Positions 21,926 through 32,672 of a stretch of 64,000 nucleotides of DNA are shown one piece after another. Made by a program: the position numbers and the translations under genes. The notes below the pieces were generated by a model. The model was not told where the DNA came from. It worked only from the letters and a program-made list of their open reading frames with translations, and ran no database searches. The DNA comes from Paraphysomonas bandaiensis (lineage: Eukaryota; Chrysophyceae). The stretch's first letter is position 1. Every line of letters starts with the position of its first letter. Where the stretch lies: contig CBFFRP010000185.1 in NCBI GenBank assembly GCA_965644295.1, positions 1-64,000 on the forward strand, given 5' to 3'.

Positions 21926-24031
21926 ATGATGGAAGAGTTGTGCTTGGTAGTGCAAGGTCAACAGGAACGAAATATTCTTAATTCTTCAATGAAAGACTAC
22001 TTGAGCCGCTGCCGAAGTATGACCAGAATCATCAATAGCATTGAGGGATTACGTGAAGTGGCCCTGGATATCGATGAGACTGGAGTAGCAAGAAAACATA
22101 CTGGACTAGCCAAAGATGTTCTCAAACTTAAACTTCCGATGACAGTACAAACAGCTAAACTCTTGTTCGCTAAAATATCCATTGACACAACATTACCAAA
22201 AAAAAGGAAGCACTGCGAGCATGAAGTAGCGGAGTCCCGTGAAGATCCTGAAGTGGTCGAAGGTTACAACCCTGCTGCGAATAAGGCAACGGTTACTGCA
22301 CAAACTTTTCAAAACTTCAAATCGGCATTAAAATGGTGGCATTGCTACGACAGTCCTGACATGGACAAAATTGGCTCCCCATGGCCAAACGGAATGGACG
22401 AAGCCCTGAAAAAGTCTATATCAAGTTACAAACGAGACATAGCTGGCAAGAAGAGGGCCGGCATCATGCGACAAAAAGAAGGAAAGGAGGCCTATAATCT
22501 TAACGGATACATCGAAATTAATAAGGCTTTCTCTAGGATGAGACCCAGTGGAAAGCAACGAACTTGGGATGAAGGAATCTTTGCCGGTCTATTCACAGTA
22601 TTATCGGTTTCAACAGCTGGAAAAAGTGATAACGTTGACGACTGCTTGCTATCTAACTTTGGATGGAGAAACGATGCACTAACAGTTGTGTTTGGAACTA
22701 CCAAATTTGACCGGACAGGCCAAACAACTTCTATTATAAAGCGTTGTTATGCAAACCCATTTAAGCCTGACATATGTGTTGTGCTGAAGCTTGCAGTGTA
22801 TGTACTCTGTACGCGGCGGAATGGGGTAGCGGGTCCACTACGTCTCTTTGAAGGACGAGAGCAGAATAAGAGATACTATAACATATTAACGCAAGTGATT
22901 CAGATGATGGATGACAGTGTCGATCTCGGGTGTTCTAAACAGGACATTGGTACGCAAAGCAATAGAAAGTTTGCTGAATGTACTTCTTCATCTCGTATTT
23001 ATAGTTTCAACAAAACACAAGTATGTCCGCGAGGTGCTGAGTCGGTTGGAGATACTCAGGACAGCTATACGTCGTCAGAGGAGGATTGTGATGCATTGGT
23101 TGGAAGAACAGTTGCTCAACTAAAGCTTACTGCGGATGAGTTCGACGTTCTGCCACTGCACTTTGATTTTGAAACTTTGCAATATATAGGCACCACATTG
23201 GGATGGTCAAGTATCATACCAGACTACAATATGTACCCTCAAAGATTCAGAGAACAAGTGATTCCGAAACTGGTAGCATCTGTTGTGTACCATTATAAGC
23301 ATGGTGACCTCGAGAGGATGTACCCACGTGATCACCCAGTATTCAATCAACGATTGTTCACGGACCGTAGCGTGTACGACACACTCAAAGATAAACCCAT
23401 TCTTTGTTTTGGTGAGTGTAAAGAGAGTAATATGTACGCTACGGGGGTTCCTGGTCTGATCCGTCTTTCCAGAGAAGTCAGACAGGTACGGGATGAGATT
23501 CGCGCGGAAAAAAGTAACTGCCGCAATGATATTCGCCAATGGAGAGAGCTAGCGATACACCAAACGGATGTCTTGCGAAATAACATGCCCGAAGGTGATG
23601 TAAATGGCGACAGTTCAGCAGGTTTGCAAGTCCAAAGCATTCACGTATGGGAGGGGAGTTCTCATCTACATAGAGTACCCATGGGGTTTCAATTTCCTAG
23701 CTATGTGGTAGGCACGATGTGGAATTTGTGGTTTTTTGGAAACGAGAGAGAAAACATTGGTCCATATATGTTTATAACTCCATCGGTGGATCTACCAAAC
23801 AGAGGCTGCAAAAATAACTTCTGCAGGTGTAAAAAGGTTATGACTAAATTAGTGAACATAGCTATACAGGGCAATAAAATTCATCGACTGCAAGATATAT
23901 GCAAGAGCAATGAACAGGAAGTGTACGATTATGCATACACCAAACTTTTGCAAAGTATTTACGACGTTTATCCAATACGACCGGCTTCAATAAATGTAAA
24001 CACAGTAGCGAATAAAATAAAAAAGAAGTAA
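21926..24031 (+). CDS. Crypton-like tyrosine recombinase, altered active site
   Basis: 701 residues, one uninterrupted exon. The middle matches the Crypton-type tyrosine recombinases common in protist genomes: a segment GKSDNVDDCLLSNFGW, then VVFGTTKFDRTGQTT, then RCYANPFKPDICVVLKLAVY (about 230-290). Next comes DIGTQSNRKFAECTSS (about 350), then SVGDTQDSY and LVGRTVAQL (about 390-420), then VLPLHFDF. In the family as I know it, these positions read RSDN, GTHSxRKGA and QDxY. Here the first catalytic Arg is Lys, the conserved His is Gln and the RAGW-type motif is altered, while the Tyr of the QDxY position remains. The C-terminal half has a coiled coil (about 508-540) and a conserved-looking Cys-rich end (NFCRCKKVM). 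It is either a recently dead element or a protein kept for another role; no element ends were identified. Confidence 0.75.
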   Translation: MMEELCLVVQGQQERNILNSSMKDYLSRCRSMTRIINSIEGLREVALDIDETGVARKHTGLAKDVLKLKLPMTVQTAKLLFAKISIDTTLPKKRKHCEHEVAESREDPEVVEGYNPAANKATVTAQTFQNFKSALKWWHCYDSPDMDKIGSPWPNGMDEALKKSISSYKRDIAGKKRAGIMRQKEGKEAYNLNGYIEINKAFSRMRPSGKQRTWDEGIFAGLFTVLSVSTAGKSDNVDDCLLSNFGWRNDALTVVFGTTKFDRTGQTTSIIKRCYANPFKPDICVVLKLAVYVLCTRRNGVAGPLRLFEGREQNKRYYNILTQVIQMMDDSVDLGCSKQDIGTQSNRKFAECTSSSRIYSFNKTQVCPRGAESVGDTQDSYTSSEEDCDALVGRTVAQLKLTADEFDVLPLHFDFETLQYIGTTLGWSSIIPDYNMYPQRFREQVIPKLVASVVYHYKHGDLERMYPRDHPVFNQRLFTDRSVYDTLKDKPILCFGECKESNMYATGVPGLIRLSREVRQVRDEIRAEKSNCRNDIRQWRELAIHQTDVLRNNMPEGDVNGDSSAGLQVQSIHVWEGSSHLHRVPMGFQFPSYVVGTMWNLWFFGNERENIGPYMFITPSVDLPNRGCKNNFCRCKKVMTKLVNIAIQGNKIHRLQDICKSNEQEVYDYAYTKLLQSIYDVYPIRPASINVNTVANKIKKK

Positions 24032-25690
24032 TAATAATATCTAACATGTATCATCATAGTATCAGTAGACAGCAGTAGACAGATTCCTCTCACAATCAAC
24101 AAAATATGCCACATTGCATTTCTGATTAATCTATGCTCATGACACCATATCAATAAAGAAATCATATTCTTGGCTTCATCATACAAACAACTATTCATAC
24201 ATCATACACATATCCCTCTAACCATCCGTATAATGTTGTTCACATCTCAAAATTTGAAATACTAAGTATAACTGCATGAGTCATGTAGTATGTACTTCCA
24301 ATCTTCCAATCTTCCAATATATGTGAATCCTGATCAGCGCAGCTAAACTTATTAACTTAATGTTTCGCAATAGTATCTATCGTACTACACTTAATACGAT
24401 GCTGTTTCTGAAAACTAATCGACTATTGTGACCGGATACATATTTAATTAATTTTGAATGAATGTAGTGATGTTGACCTCACCGATGATGGCTCAGAAAA
24501 TGAGTATGAGGAAAATTGCGATTAGCTATAAGCAGATAAGCTGTAGATAGTCTTAGCTTAACAGCGTAGTGGGGTTTTTATCATGTGATCTTAATGGCTA
24601 ATACTAGAAACGGAATCTACACATGTGTTTAATTACTGATAATGACACTATATAGACAATATATTGCAATAGTATTGTTGGACCGGTTTAAAACGCCATC
24701 AATATTATTGCTGAGATGCTCGCTAACAATAGTATTGCAGTATATTGTTCCCGAGCCTTGTTGTATACACTCTCCAACGTCTACACAATGCACTTAACAC
24801 TTAACAGAGGCTTCAGCAACACCACCATGCAGATTACTTGATGCCCTCACTCACAGGTAGCTATATATATATATATTCATTATGACCTTAAATGAAAATG
24901 GACGCCATTTATAATGCAAGTTCACGGATCTACAACAGCTGTACACTGCAAGGTACAATCCGCATTCACACCACATCATATATTTAGCTACACAATACAC
25001 ATATCGCTCTCAACGTCCACATAATGCTCTTCACTGCATTGTATACACTCCCATATGTCTCCAACGTTTACACAATTGTACTCAACAGGGGCTTCAACAA
25101 CACCACAACGCGGATTACTTGACGCCCTCTCCCACAGGTAGCAATATATATGGCATTAATACAGCACATAACTCAATCGTATTACACCTACTTCATTGTG
25201 ACGTTAAATGACCGGATGAATGGAAGATCATATCCAAAACATCTAGATACTTTTATCTCACAGCTACTCTGTACATATGTACACAGCACAGAACATCCAC
25301 TGCTACTGATGTATAGCCCAACACCCGCCCCTGTAACATCAAACACTACACATCTACACATCTGCAAGATTTCATATCTATGCAAGTATGCAACACTCTG
25401 CGTATATTTCATATGACAAAAATGTATAGGCATGCTGTATGCTCTGTATACATATATCACAAGTACTCGTTCAATTAATTGGTTCAATTTTGTAATGATA
25501 GGCTAGGAATGCATGACTTGTTCGCATATTTTATCTCGTATGAATGAGCGAAGAGCTGCTTACATATATATGTATCTAGATATGTGCATATAATATGGCT
25601 TAAGATTTGTATTTGAGGGAGCGACAGTGTGTGGTGTGACTACAAGATCTCTCTTATTGTCTCTCATTAGCCTCTGTTAGTTAGGATAGT
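24032..25690. other. Intergenic region with a two-copy direct repeat
   Basis: AT-rich, no supportable gene. Positions about 24764-24865 and 25038-25150 are diverged direct copies (about 110 bp), sharing TTGTATACACTC near the start and GATTACTTGA near the end. Each is followed by a TA-rich stretch (TATATATA). Confidence 0.6.
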
Positions 25691-26781
25691 ATGTTATCTG
25701 CTGCCAGAAATTTTGGAAATGATGTGGATGTAATTCGCCGAAAAGAAATGCGAATGTATTACCGTTTTTTGCAAACAATTAATTGGAAGACAGCTGTTAT
25801 CACGTTGCTTTCTGTCCTCATAACAGTCATTTGTTACGTATTGAACATCACAATGAATATGCGGACCGACTTGATTGGTACACTGTTATGAGTGCAACGT
25901 TACTTGTGGTTACGTTGCTTCTACAGGTATAGCTGTAGTGTTTCCTATTGTATTTGCCATTAATTCAGCATTCAAACGGAGAGAAGAAGCTCTTAAAAGT
26001 TTGGCAATCATGAAGGGTAACGCATTCGCAGTCAGGCTTGCATTTGGACACTGGGTCAAAGTACCAGCCACCAACGACAAATTGATTGAACGGATCGACT
26101 ATCTTCTCCGCAAACTCTTTACGATCATGCAGGCTTACCTTGTCCGCCCTCCAAACGCCGATGGAAATTTGCAGGCTGATATCATTGGCCTCTTTGTACT
26201 TCTTTCTCTCACTGTTGAAGAGATGAGGACACATGGAGTAGCCCCACCAGAAATTTCACGAGTAAACGAATATCTTCGAGTCATGTGTGTTCAGTATCAG
26301 GAGATGAACAATATTCGCAACTACCGCACCCCAGTTGCTCTTAGGGCGTATACTAAATTCTTTTTGGCCTTATTCCCACTATTATTTGGCCCAACCTTTA
26401 GCTACATAGCACATGACTCTGGCACACTGGTGCATGGTACATGCTTGAACTCACTCTTATTACCTTAAACTAATATAGATTTTAGGTATAATTTTGGCAG
26501 TAGTATATAGCGTCGTCTTAACAGGGTTGGACAATATACAGGAGATGATGGAGAATCCTTATGACGGCATCGGTGCTGATGATATTCGATTCGAGTCACC
26601 TGATAACTTCACCTTCCTAGCCGCATCAATGAAAATGCCTGCGGCCATCAGTGAAGACGATTTTTCTGACAAACCTAGTGCCCGTAATGCTGACAGAATA
26701 TCATACCAATCTGATTCTTTCAATGTTGATCAAAGCAGAGAATATAAAATGAAGGATAGCTTGGTCGAAAATATGGTGTAG
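25691..26781 (+). CDS. Bestrophin-like membrane protein
   Basis: Proposed join: 25691-25877, 25927-26436, 26486-26781 (both introns 49 nt), 330 residues. Two membrane segments lie near the N-terminus (about 33-52 and 61-76), followed by a FPIVFAINSAFKRREEAL motif. A helical middle leads to EISRVNEYLRVMCVQYQ and NYRTPVALRAYTKFFLAL, then a second hydrophobic pair. After that comes GLDNIQEMMENPYDGIGADD, the acidic post-membrane motif of bestrophin-type anion channels. An anion-channel role in a membrane is inferred from the family; cellular location is unknown. The last 70 residues are polar and rich in Ser and Asp. The exon joins restore the hydrophobic segments without breaks, supporting the model. 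Confidence 0.8.
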
Positions 26782-27345
26782 TGGTTTAAGTACTGATGTC
26801 ATGGTCATGTAATATATTTGCTGGTATTCTATTAATTACTCTATAATTCCATCTCAATGTACCTTAATAATCGATGTCGAATGGAATAGTGTACAGTGTA
26901 CTACTTCGTAAGATAGGATAATATAGAATTATTTTTACGGAATATATTTTTCAACCTAGTTAATTTGGTGAAATTTCCTAATCACACCGAAATTGGTGTA
27001 AAACCTAGTCATTAAATAATTAGATTTTTAACATTACAATAACTTGGTTGACTAGGTGGAAGTGGGTATTCACCTAGTCAAACAGGGGAGCATGCATATA
27101 TAATTTTACGTTCAGTGAAGGCGCAGCGTATACTCAACGGTTGAGTACAGTAAAGAAGCTATCATAGAAGTTTAAGTTCATTAATAAGGTAGTCTGAAAA
27201 GTAGTTCTACTAAGTAAACATAACCATAATGAGTTGTAATTAAAAAATCGTGCCAACAATACAAGGTGACAGTCGTATCAAAACATTCGTAATGAGGTGG
27301 GTTCACACATTACAAAAACAGTTGTCGAAATCAGTAAAACGCAGT
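26782..27345. other. Intergenic spacer with a hairpin
   Basis: Contains a 10-bp perfect inverted repeat with a 12-nt loop: TGACTAGGTG at 27049-27058 against CACCTAGTCA at 27071-27080. CCTAGTC-like words recur at about 26957 and 27004. Otherwise AT-rich, without genes. Confidence 0.55.
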
Positions 27346-28372
27346 GAACTTAGAAGTCTTCGTCGAAAGATATGACCTGCTGAGATGCCTCCACGCCAAC
27401 TCCGCTCTTAGCATACTCCGAAACTCGCTTCTCAAAGAAATTAGTCTTCCCCTGAAGAGATATCATATCCATCCAGTCAAATGGATTCGCGACTTTATAC
27501 ATCTTCTCGCAGCCCAGATCAACCAAAAGCCGATCTGCGCAAAACTTAATGTATTGGGTCATAAGTCGACTGTTCATGCCAATCAACTCCACAGAAAGAG
27601 CATCACTCACAAACTCAGCCTCTATCTCAACAGCCTCACCAATGATCTCGTAAATGCGCTCCTGAGGAAGCTTGTTCACTAGCTTGGAGTATAGAAGGAC
27701 AGCGAAGTCACAATGCATCCCCTCGTCACGTGATATAAGCTCATTAGAAAAACAAAGACCTGGCATTAACCCACGCTTCTTCAACCAAAATATTGCACAA
27801 AATGAACCACTGAAGAAAATTCCTTCCACAGACGCGAATGCGATCACTCTCTCCGCGAAAGACGCAGTGTCTCTATTGCACCATTTCAGGGCCCAGTTAG
27901 CCTTCTTCTGCACACACGGAACAGTTTCGATAGCGTTCAATAGGTTTGCCTTCTCATTTACATCGCGCACATAAGTATCAATCAAGAGAGAATATACTTC
28001 GGAATGAATGTTCTCGATAGCAATCTGAAAGCCATAAAAGCAGCGAGCCTCAGAAGACTGCACCTCACTGGAGAAGTTCATGGCCAAATTTTCATTCACA
28101 ATACCATCAGATGCAGCAAAAAAAGCTAACACATGAGTGATAAAGTGCCTCTCGTTCCGTGTGAGGTTGGCCCAATCCTTGTGGTCGCTAGCCAAATCCA
28201 GCTCCTCTGCAGTCCAGAAAGAGGCCTCAGCCTTCTTGTACATATCCCATATCTACACACCACAATCAACAGACAATCAAAACAACAACAAACACTGCCT
28301 TACATCAGTGTGTTTGATGGGGAAGAGGACGAATCTGCCCTTATCTTCCATCAGGAGGGGCTCGGGCTGCAG
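27346..28372 (-). repeat. Left arm of a 1027-bp inverted duplication
   Basis: Reverse complement of 28883-29909 with only about three single-base differences noted, all silent in the R2 gene; the intron is identical. Both boundaries are sharp: one just after the stop codon and one inside exon 1. Confidence 0.93.
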
Positions 28373-28441
28373 GACTCCTCTGGATTCCATTTTCTTGAAC
28401 TCAGTGGGTTCTTGATCGGAGTCGACATATGTGATTGTCAT
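27350..28441 (-). CDS. RNR2: Ribonucleotide reductase small subunit R2, copy A
   Basis: Minus-strand join: 28441-28304, 28252-27350 (intron 51 nt), 346 residues. It supplies the di-iron/tyrosyl radical for class Ia ribonucleotide reductase, making dNTPs. All ligands are present: Asp95, Glu126, His129, Glu189, Glu223, His226, with the radical tyrosine at Tyr133 (ENIHSEVYS). The C-terminus ends SFDEDF, the tail that docks on the large subunit. From residue 29 on, the protein is identical to copy B; the first 28 residues are different and shorter ([10 protein letters not shown] start). Its promoter must lie in the 318-bp gap shared with copy B. Confidence 0.96.
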
Positions 28442-28759
28442 AGTTTCTTAACCTGAATTCCCGGCCTTGATTTGATGCAATTGTGAGGCTGGAGTGGGAT
28501 GACTGTGCAGTAAATGATGGTGTCAATGCCTCTGTTCTCAATGCAACGCTGACAGAACACAGAAACTGAAACAAATTTCCAAATTTCAAATTGATGTGTC
28601 TGTTTAAGATACGTTTATTTGAATCTATTGGGATTTAAAAGCATTTTTTTAATTTTCAAAAAAGAGAGAAGTGAGATTGATATACACACACGCATATGAT
28701 CCGGCCGCATCTCACTATAGAAACTAGCAGTTAACATACTCATATACAACACCACTATA
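28442..28759. promoter_or_regulatory. Shared divergent promoter region of the R2 pair
   Basis: 318 bp separate the two R2 start codons, which point away from each other. It must hold both promoters or one bidirectional promoter. I saw no recognisable cell-cycle box (for example ACGCGT). It lies in the unique spacer of the inverted duplication. Confidence 0.7.
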
Positions 28760-29905
28760 ATGGATAGATCAGACATGCCTCGAAATGACTCGTGGGATGT
28801 TAGTTTCCTGGATATCAAGGAGCAGTTACCTGGGGAGGCCCCAAGAATAACAGAATTCAGAATGCTTGAGAAGAACGGCTTACTGCAGCCCGAGCCCCTC
28901 CTGATGGAAGATAAGGGCAGATTCGTCCTCTTCCCCATCAAACACACTGATGTAAGGCAGTGTTTGTTGTTGTTTTGATTGTCTGTTGATTGTGGTGTGT
29001 AGATATGGGATATGTACAAGAAGGCTGAGGCCTCTTTCTGGACTGCAGAGGAGCTGGATTTGGCCAGCGACCACAAGGACTGGGCCAACCTCACACGGAA
29101 CGAGAGGCACTTTATCACTCATGTGTTAGCTTTTTTTGCTGCATCTGATGGTATTGTGAATGAAAATTTGGCCATGAACTTCTCCAGTGAGGTGCAGTCT
29201 TCTGAGGCTCGCTGCTTTTATGGCTTTCAGATTGCTATCGAGAACATTCATTCCGAAGTATATTCTCTCTTGATTGATACTTATGTGCGCGATGTAAATG
29301 AGAAGGCAAACCTATTGAACGCTATCGAAACTGTTCCGTGTGTGCAGAAGAAGGCTAACTGGGCCCTGAAATGGTGCAATAGAGACACTGCGTCTTTCGC
29401 GGAGAGAGTGATCGCATTCGCGTCTGTGGAAGGAATTTTCTTCAGTGGTTCATTTTGTGCAATATTTTGGTTGAAGAAGCGTGGGTTAATGCCAGGTCTT
29501 TGTTTTTCTAATGAGCTTATATCACGTGACGAGGGGATGCATTGTGACTTCGCTGTCCTTCTATACTCCAAGCTAGTGAACAAGCTTCCTCAGGAGCGCA
29601 TTTACGAGATTATTGGTGAGGCTGTTGAGATAGAGGCTGAGTTTGTGAGTGATGCTCTTTCTGTGGAGTTGATTGGCATGAACAGTCGACTTATGACCCA
29701 ATACATTAAGTTTTGCGCAGATCGGCTTTTGGTTGATCTGGGCTGCGAGAAGATGTATAAAGTCGCGAATCCATTTGACTGGATGGATATGATATCTCTT
29801 CAAGGGAAGACTAATTTCTTTGAGAAGCGAGTTTCGGAGTATGCTAAGAGCGGAGTTGGCGTGGAGGCATCTCAGCAGGTCATATCTTTCGACGAAGACT
29901 TCTAA
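28760..29905 (+). CDS. RNR2: Ribonucleotide reductase small subunit R2, copy B
   Basis: Join: 28760-28951, 29003-29905 (intron 51 nt, identical to that of copy A), 364 residues. Di-iron and radical residues: Asp113, Glu144, His147, Tyr151, Glu207, Glu241, His244; C-terminal SFDEDF. The N-terminus is 18 residues longer than that of copy A and differs from it ([10 protein letters not shown] start). The two still share a faint 'TEF' plus 'LQPEPLL' pattern, so the tails are homologous but old. R2 N-termini often carry degradation or localisation signals, so the two copies may be regulated differently; no KEN box is seen. Confidence 0.96.
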
Positions 29906-29909
29906 GTTC
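28883..29909 (+). repeat. Right arm of the 1027-bp inverted duplication
   Basis: Mirror copy of 27346-28372, with a 510-bp unique spacer between the arms. It covers most of exon 1, the intron and all of exon 2 of R2 copy B. Confidence 0.93.
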
Positions 29910-30289
29910 TTATTGTATATTATGTGGCAAAGTTTTTCTTGTGGAGACTGAGACGCAATGTATTGATAAGATATTTTGCAGTTGTCTACAGTAGAGGGGG
30001 ATATAATATTTTGTGTTTGACTTGTAGTGTTGTAGATTTAAGCGAAGTATAAGGATTGGAATAATGTTTGTGAATAACACTTGGTACTGTGCAGCATCAT
30101 AGCAATGTACGCCGATTCTTCTGTATTGCGTTTCTAATATTTTAATTGCGCGATTTACGATATTAGCCTCAATCACACACAGAAGATTATATGTGTCAGT
30201 TCTCCTGGTCTTCAACGACTGTGATCGTACTGAACTTATTCTAGAGCTCTGGAGATTACTATATATTATATATTCCTAAAATTATTAAC

Positions 30290-30840
30290 TAATAATGTGT
30301 TTGTAGTTTGTACCATTTATGCTTGTGTGGTACAAGGAACACTAATTAGTGTCACTTCTGTAGACATCTTTGGGCCTAGACAAAAAAACAGGAATCCGGG
30401 AATGGGCCCTCCTTAAGGGCATCCGGGGTATTGGGCTGCTGAAGTCAAGCATCCGGGAATGGGCCCACCTCATAAGAATCCGGGGTATTGAGCTGCCTAC
30501 TGAAGTCAGGCATCCGGGCTAGTTCACTTTAAGGACAGAGAGTGAGAGTGATATCACCTTCTTGGTGCTTTCGGTAACGCACAACCAGCTTTCGTAGCGC
30601 CAAATAGTAGATAGTAGGATATCAGAGTTAAGCACTAGTTAGTTAAATTGTTTTGCTACATTAGTTCTGACACTTACACGCCTATAGTTAATAACCAGAC
30701 ATTTACTTCTACACAGATAATAATATCATGAATTCAGTTTGTGATATAATTCACATATGCTTTCGTATTCGAAATTTAAGATGGATCTTTATACAATTTC
30801 GTAATTTATAAATTAGTTATTACGTTATTACGCAGCCCTG
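30290..30840 (+). mobile_element. hAT-type non-autonomous repeat
   Basis: The right end, TTACGCAGCCCTG at 30840, is the inverse of the hAT-like terminus at 36551 (CAGGGCTGCGCAAC). The body contains an internal duplication of a CCGGG(A/G)-rich unit with GAATGGGCCC words (30390-30510). It then has a segment shared with 37.3-37.4 kb and, inverted, with 54.9-55.2 kb. No coding capacity. The left boundary is uncertain. Confidence 0.6.
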
Positions 30841-31213
30841 CAATAAGCGCATGTAGTGTTGCTAGTGAGAGAGTGACGTATAGTGTATACCATATGGCCA
30901 CATGGTATCTGCATCTAGCAAACAAGTTATATTAGATAGAATTATATTCTCACTCAGACAATAATATTCTCACTCAGACAATAAACATATCAGACTCTTA
31001 AGTACATACAGAAAGAAATACATTATCACAAGGCCCCTCCATACGTAGACAGGACAGTATTTACAAACTACGTTTTGTAAACAATACACCAGTCTACACC
31101 GCGGTAATAAAACATGTAATAAGCACATAAATGTAGTATCAGTTATACTACAACAGCATATTTTGTCGTATTTATCATATACTCTGGATGTGCGTAATAA
31201 AACGAAAAACTAA
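30841..31213. other. Intergenic spacer
   Basis: AT-rich, with a short direct repeat (ATTCTCACTCAGACAATA, twice at about 30946-30983). Nothing else seen. Confidence 0.5.
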
Positions 31214-32174
31214 TCAAAACCCGGGGGGATCGCTTTCATATAGGTATTTCAGAGAAGTTTGGGTTTGATTGAAACTAGACTCGCTATCATCACTATTGAT
31301 ATGCGAGACATCCACTGAAGAATCCGGCCAGGCGGAGTCATTCTTTTTTATATGTTTGCTGCCCAATTTATTCGATATATTTTTTCTATATGTTGTATTC
31401 TGAACAGCGCTGAGTATAAAACTGAACGACTCCCGACACAAGACCCTATAGTACAAGTAGCACGATAGTGAAAAAATATCATCAAAGTTGTTTTGGCGAA
31501 CAGAAGCAATCAAGATCATAGCCTGCTGAGCAGAAAAACGCCGTCCACCAAGTTCAAAGTCACAGTCACAGATCCAATTATTCTAATATAGATTTGTGAT
31601 ACAATAAAGCAACACAAAAAATACATACCTGCAACCGTCGTTCAGAGTCTAAAATCGTTTCTATTATTACTTGAAAATCGGCATCGTCTACTACACAGTC
31701 CAGTTGCTTGCTGCGAAAACACTCTACGCTGCATATCATACTGCTCTGAATTGCTTTGCCTTCAAGGGTATCGAAACACAACTTAACTATATCTTTGCAG
31801 TTGGCACTGTTCATGACTTTTAGAACAATATTTCGAGAGGTTCCTTTCCATCCGGGTAATAAATAATAAGGAATATGGTAAATCGGTTTCTCCGACCACT
31901 GGGTCAAAATTATGATAGATTCAAAAGATACACGCAGCTTTACAGTATCTGGCCAGTTCAAACAGAATGAAGGGGTGTTATCATTACGGACTAATTTAAC
32001 TATGAAGGTTCGTTTCATATTCACAGTACCTAAAGGAGAGTTCGAGCGGGGCGTCTGTAAGATAGTTGGAAAAGAAAACTTCTGACTGGCAGACAGTTTA
32101 AACACTGGGGAGAGTGGTTGTCTGGGTGGACTCGTGGGTGATAAGGCAGCTTCATATGATTGACACAGTCCCAT
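31214..32174 (-). CDS. Putative N-myristoylated adaptor with a PTB/PH-like region
   Basis: Minus-strand join: 32174-31629, 31582-31214 (intron 46 nt), 304 residues. The start MGLCQS has Gly2, Cys4 and Ser6, a good fit to dual myristoylation/palmitoylation and hence membrane anchoring. Residues about 55-155 have the strand pattern of a PH/PTB fold: a run of alternating hydrophobics, IYHIPYYLLPGWKG in the middle, and a closing helix-like segment. I found no clear family match. The remainder is polar, ending in a Ser/Asp-rich tail. The layout recalls FRS2- or Dok-type adaptors, but that is inference from architecture only. The intron join keeps frame across an otherwise continuous hydrophobic pattern. 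Confidence 0.65.
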
Positions 32175-32672
32175 TGCAGCAGTTAGAGACAGATCAGAGG
32201 GTAGAATGAGGCTATACAGGGAGCATTGTCATTGTTTGTCTTCGCACTGACATTATCGACATGCGATTGTTTCCATCTATTTCCAGCAGTAGAGTTATAA
32301 GGTAGACGAAAGTATATACTGTGCTGCACGATCATCACTCCGCCCCGCTGCCTGTCTACATGTTCAATGTAAAGTCCGCCTCAACTGGAGATGCATGTAT
32401 ACTTCAATCCCTTCTCCCTTCCGGACACAACATCTTCAACGCTAGTCCTCCGTTCAAATTAAACCCGGGAGAATGTAACCCGTGTATTTTCTACCGTTAG
32501 TTTTTGCCGTTATCGTTTTTCAATTCTACCGTTTGCATCGTCATAAAATGCAAGCATGACACTGCAGCGCAGCAGTGTGCATCATATGAACTCCGTGTGC
32601 ACAATAAACTCACGCTCAGTATATATCTTAGCCGTGATAGACAAAGGTCAAGGATACCCAGACTGCTTGAAC
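32175..32672. promoter_or_regulatory. Divergent promoter region
   Basis: 498 bp between the divergently transcribed adaptor gene and the deubiquitinase gene. It must contain both promoters. No specific element identified. Confidence 0.5.
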
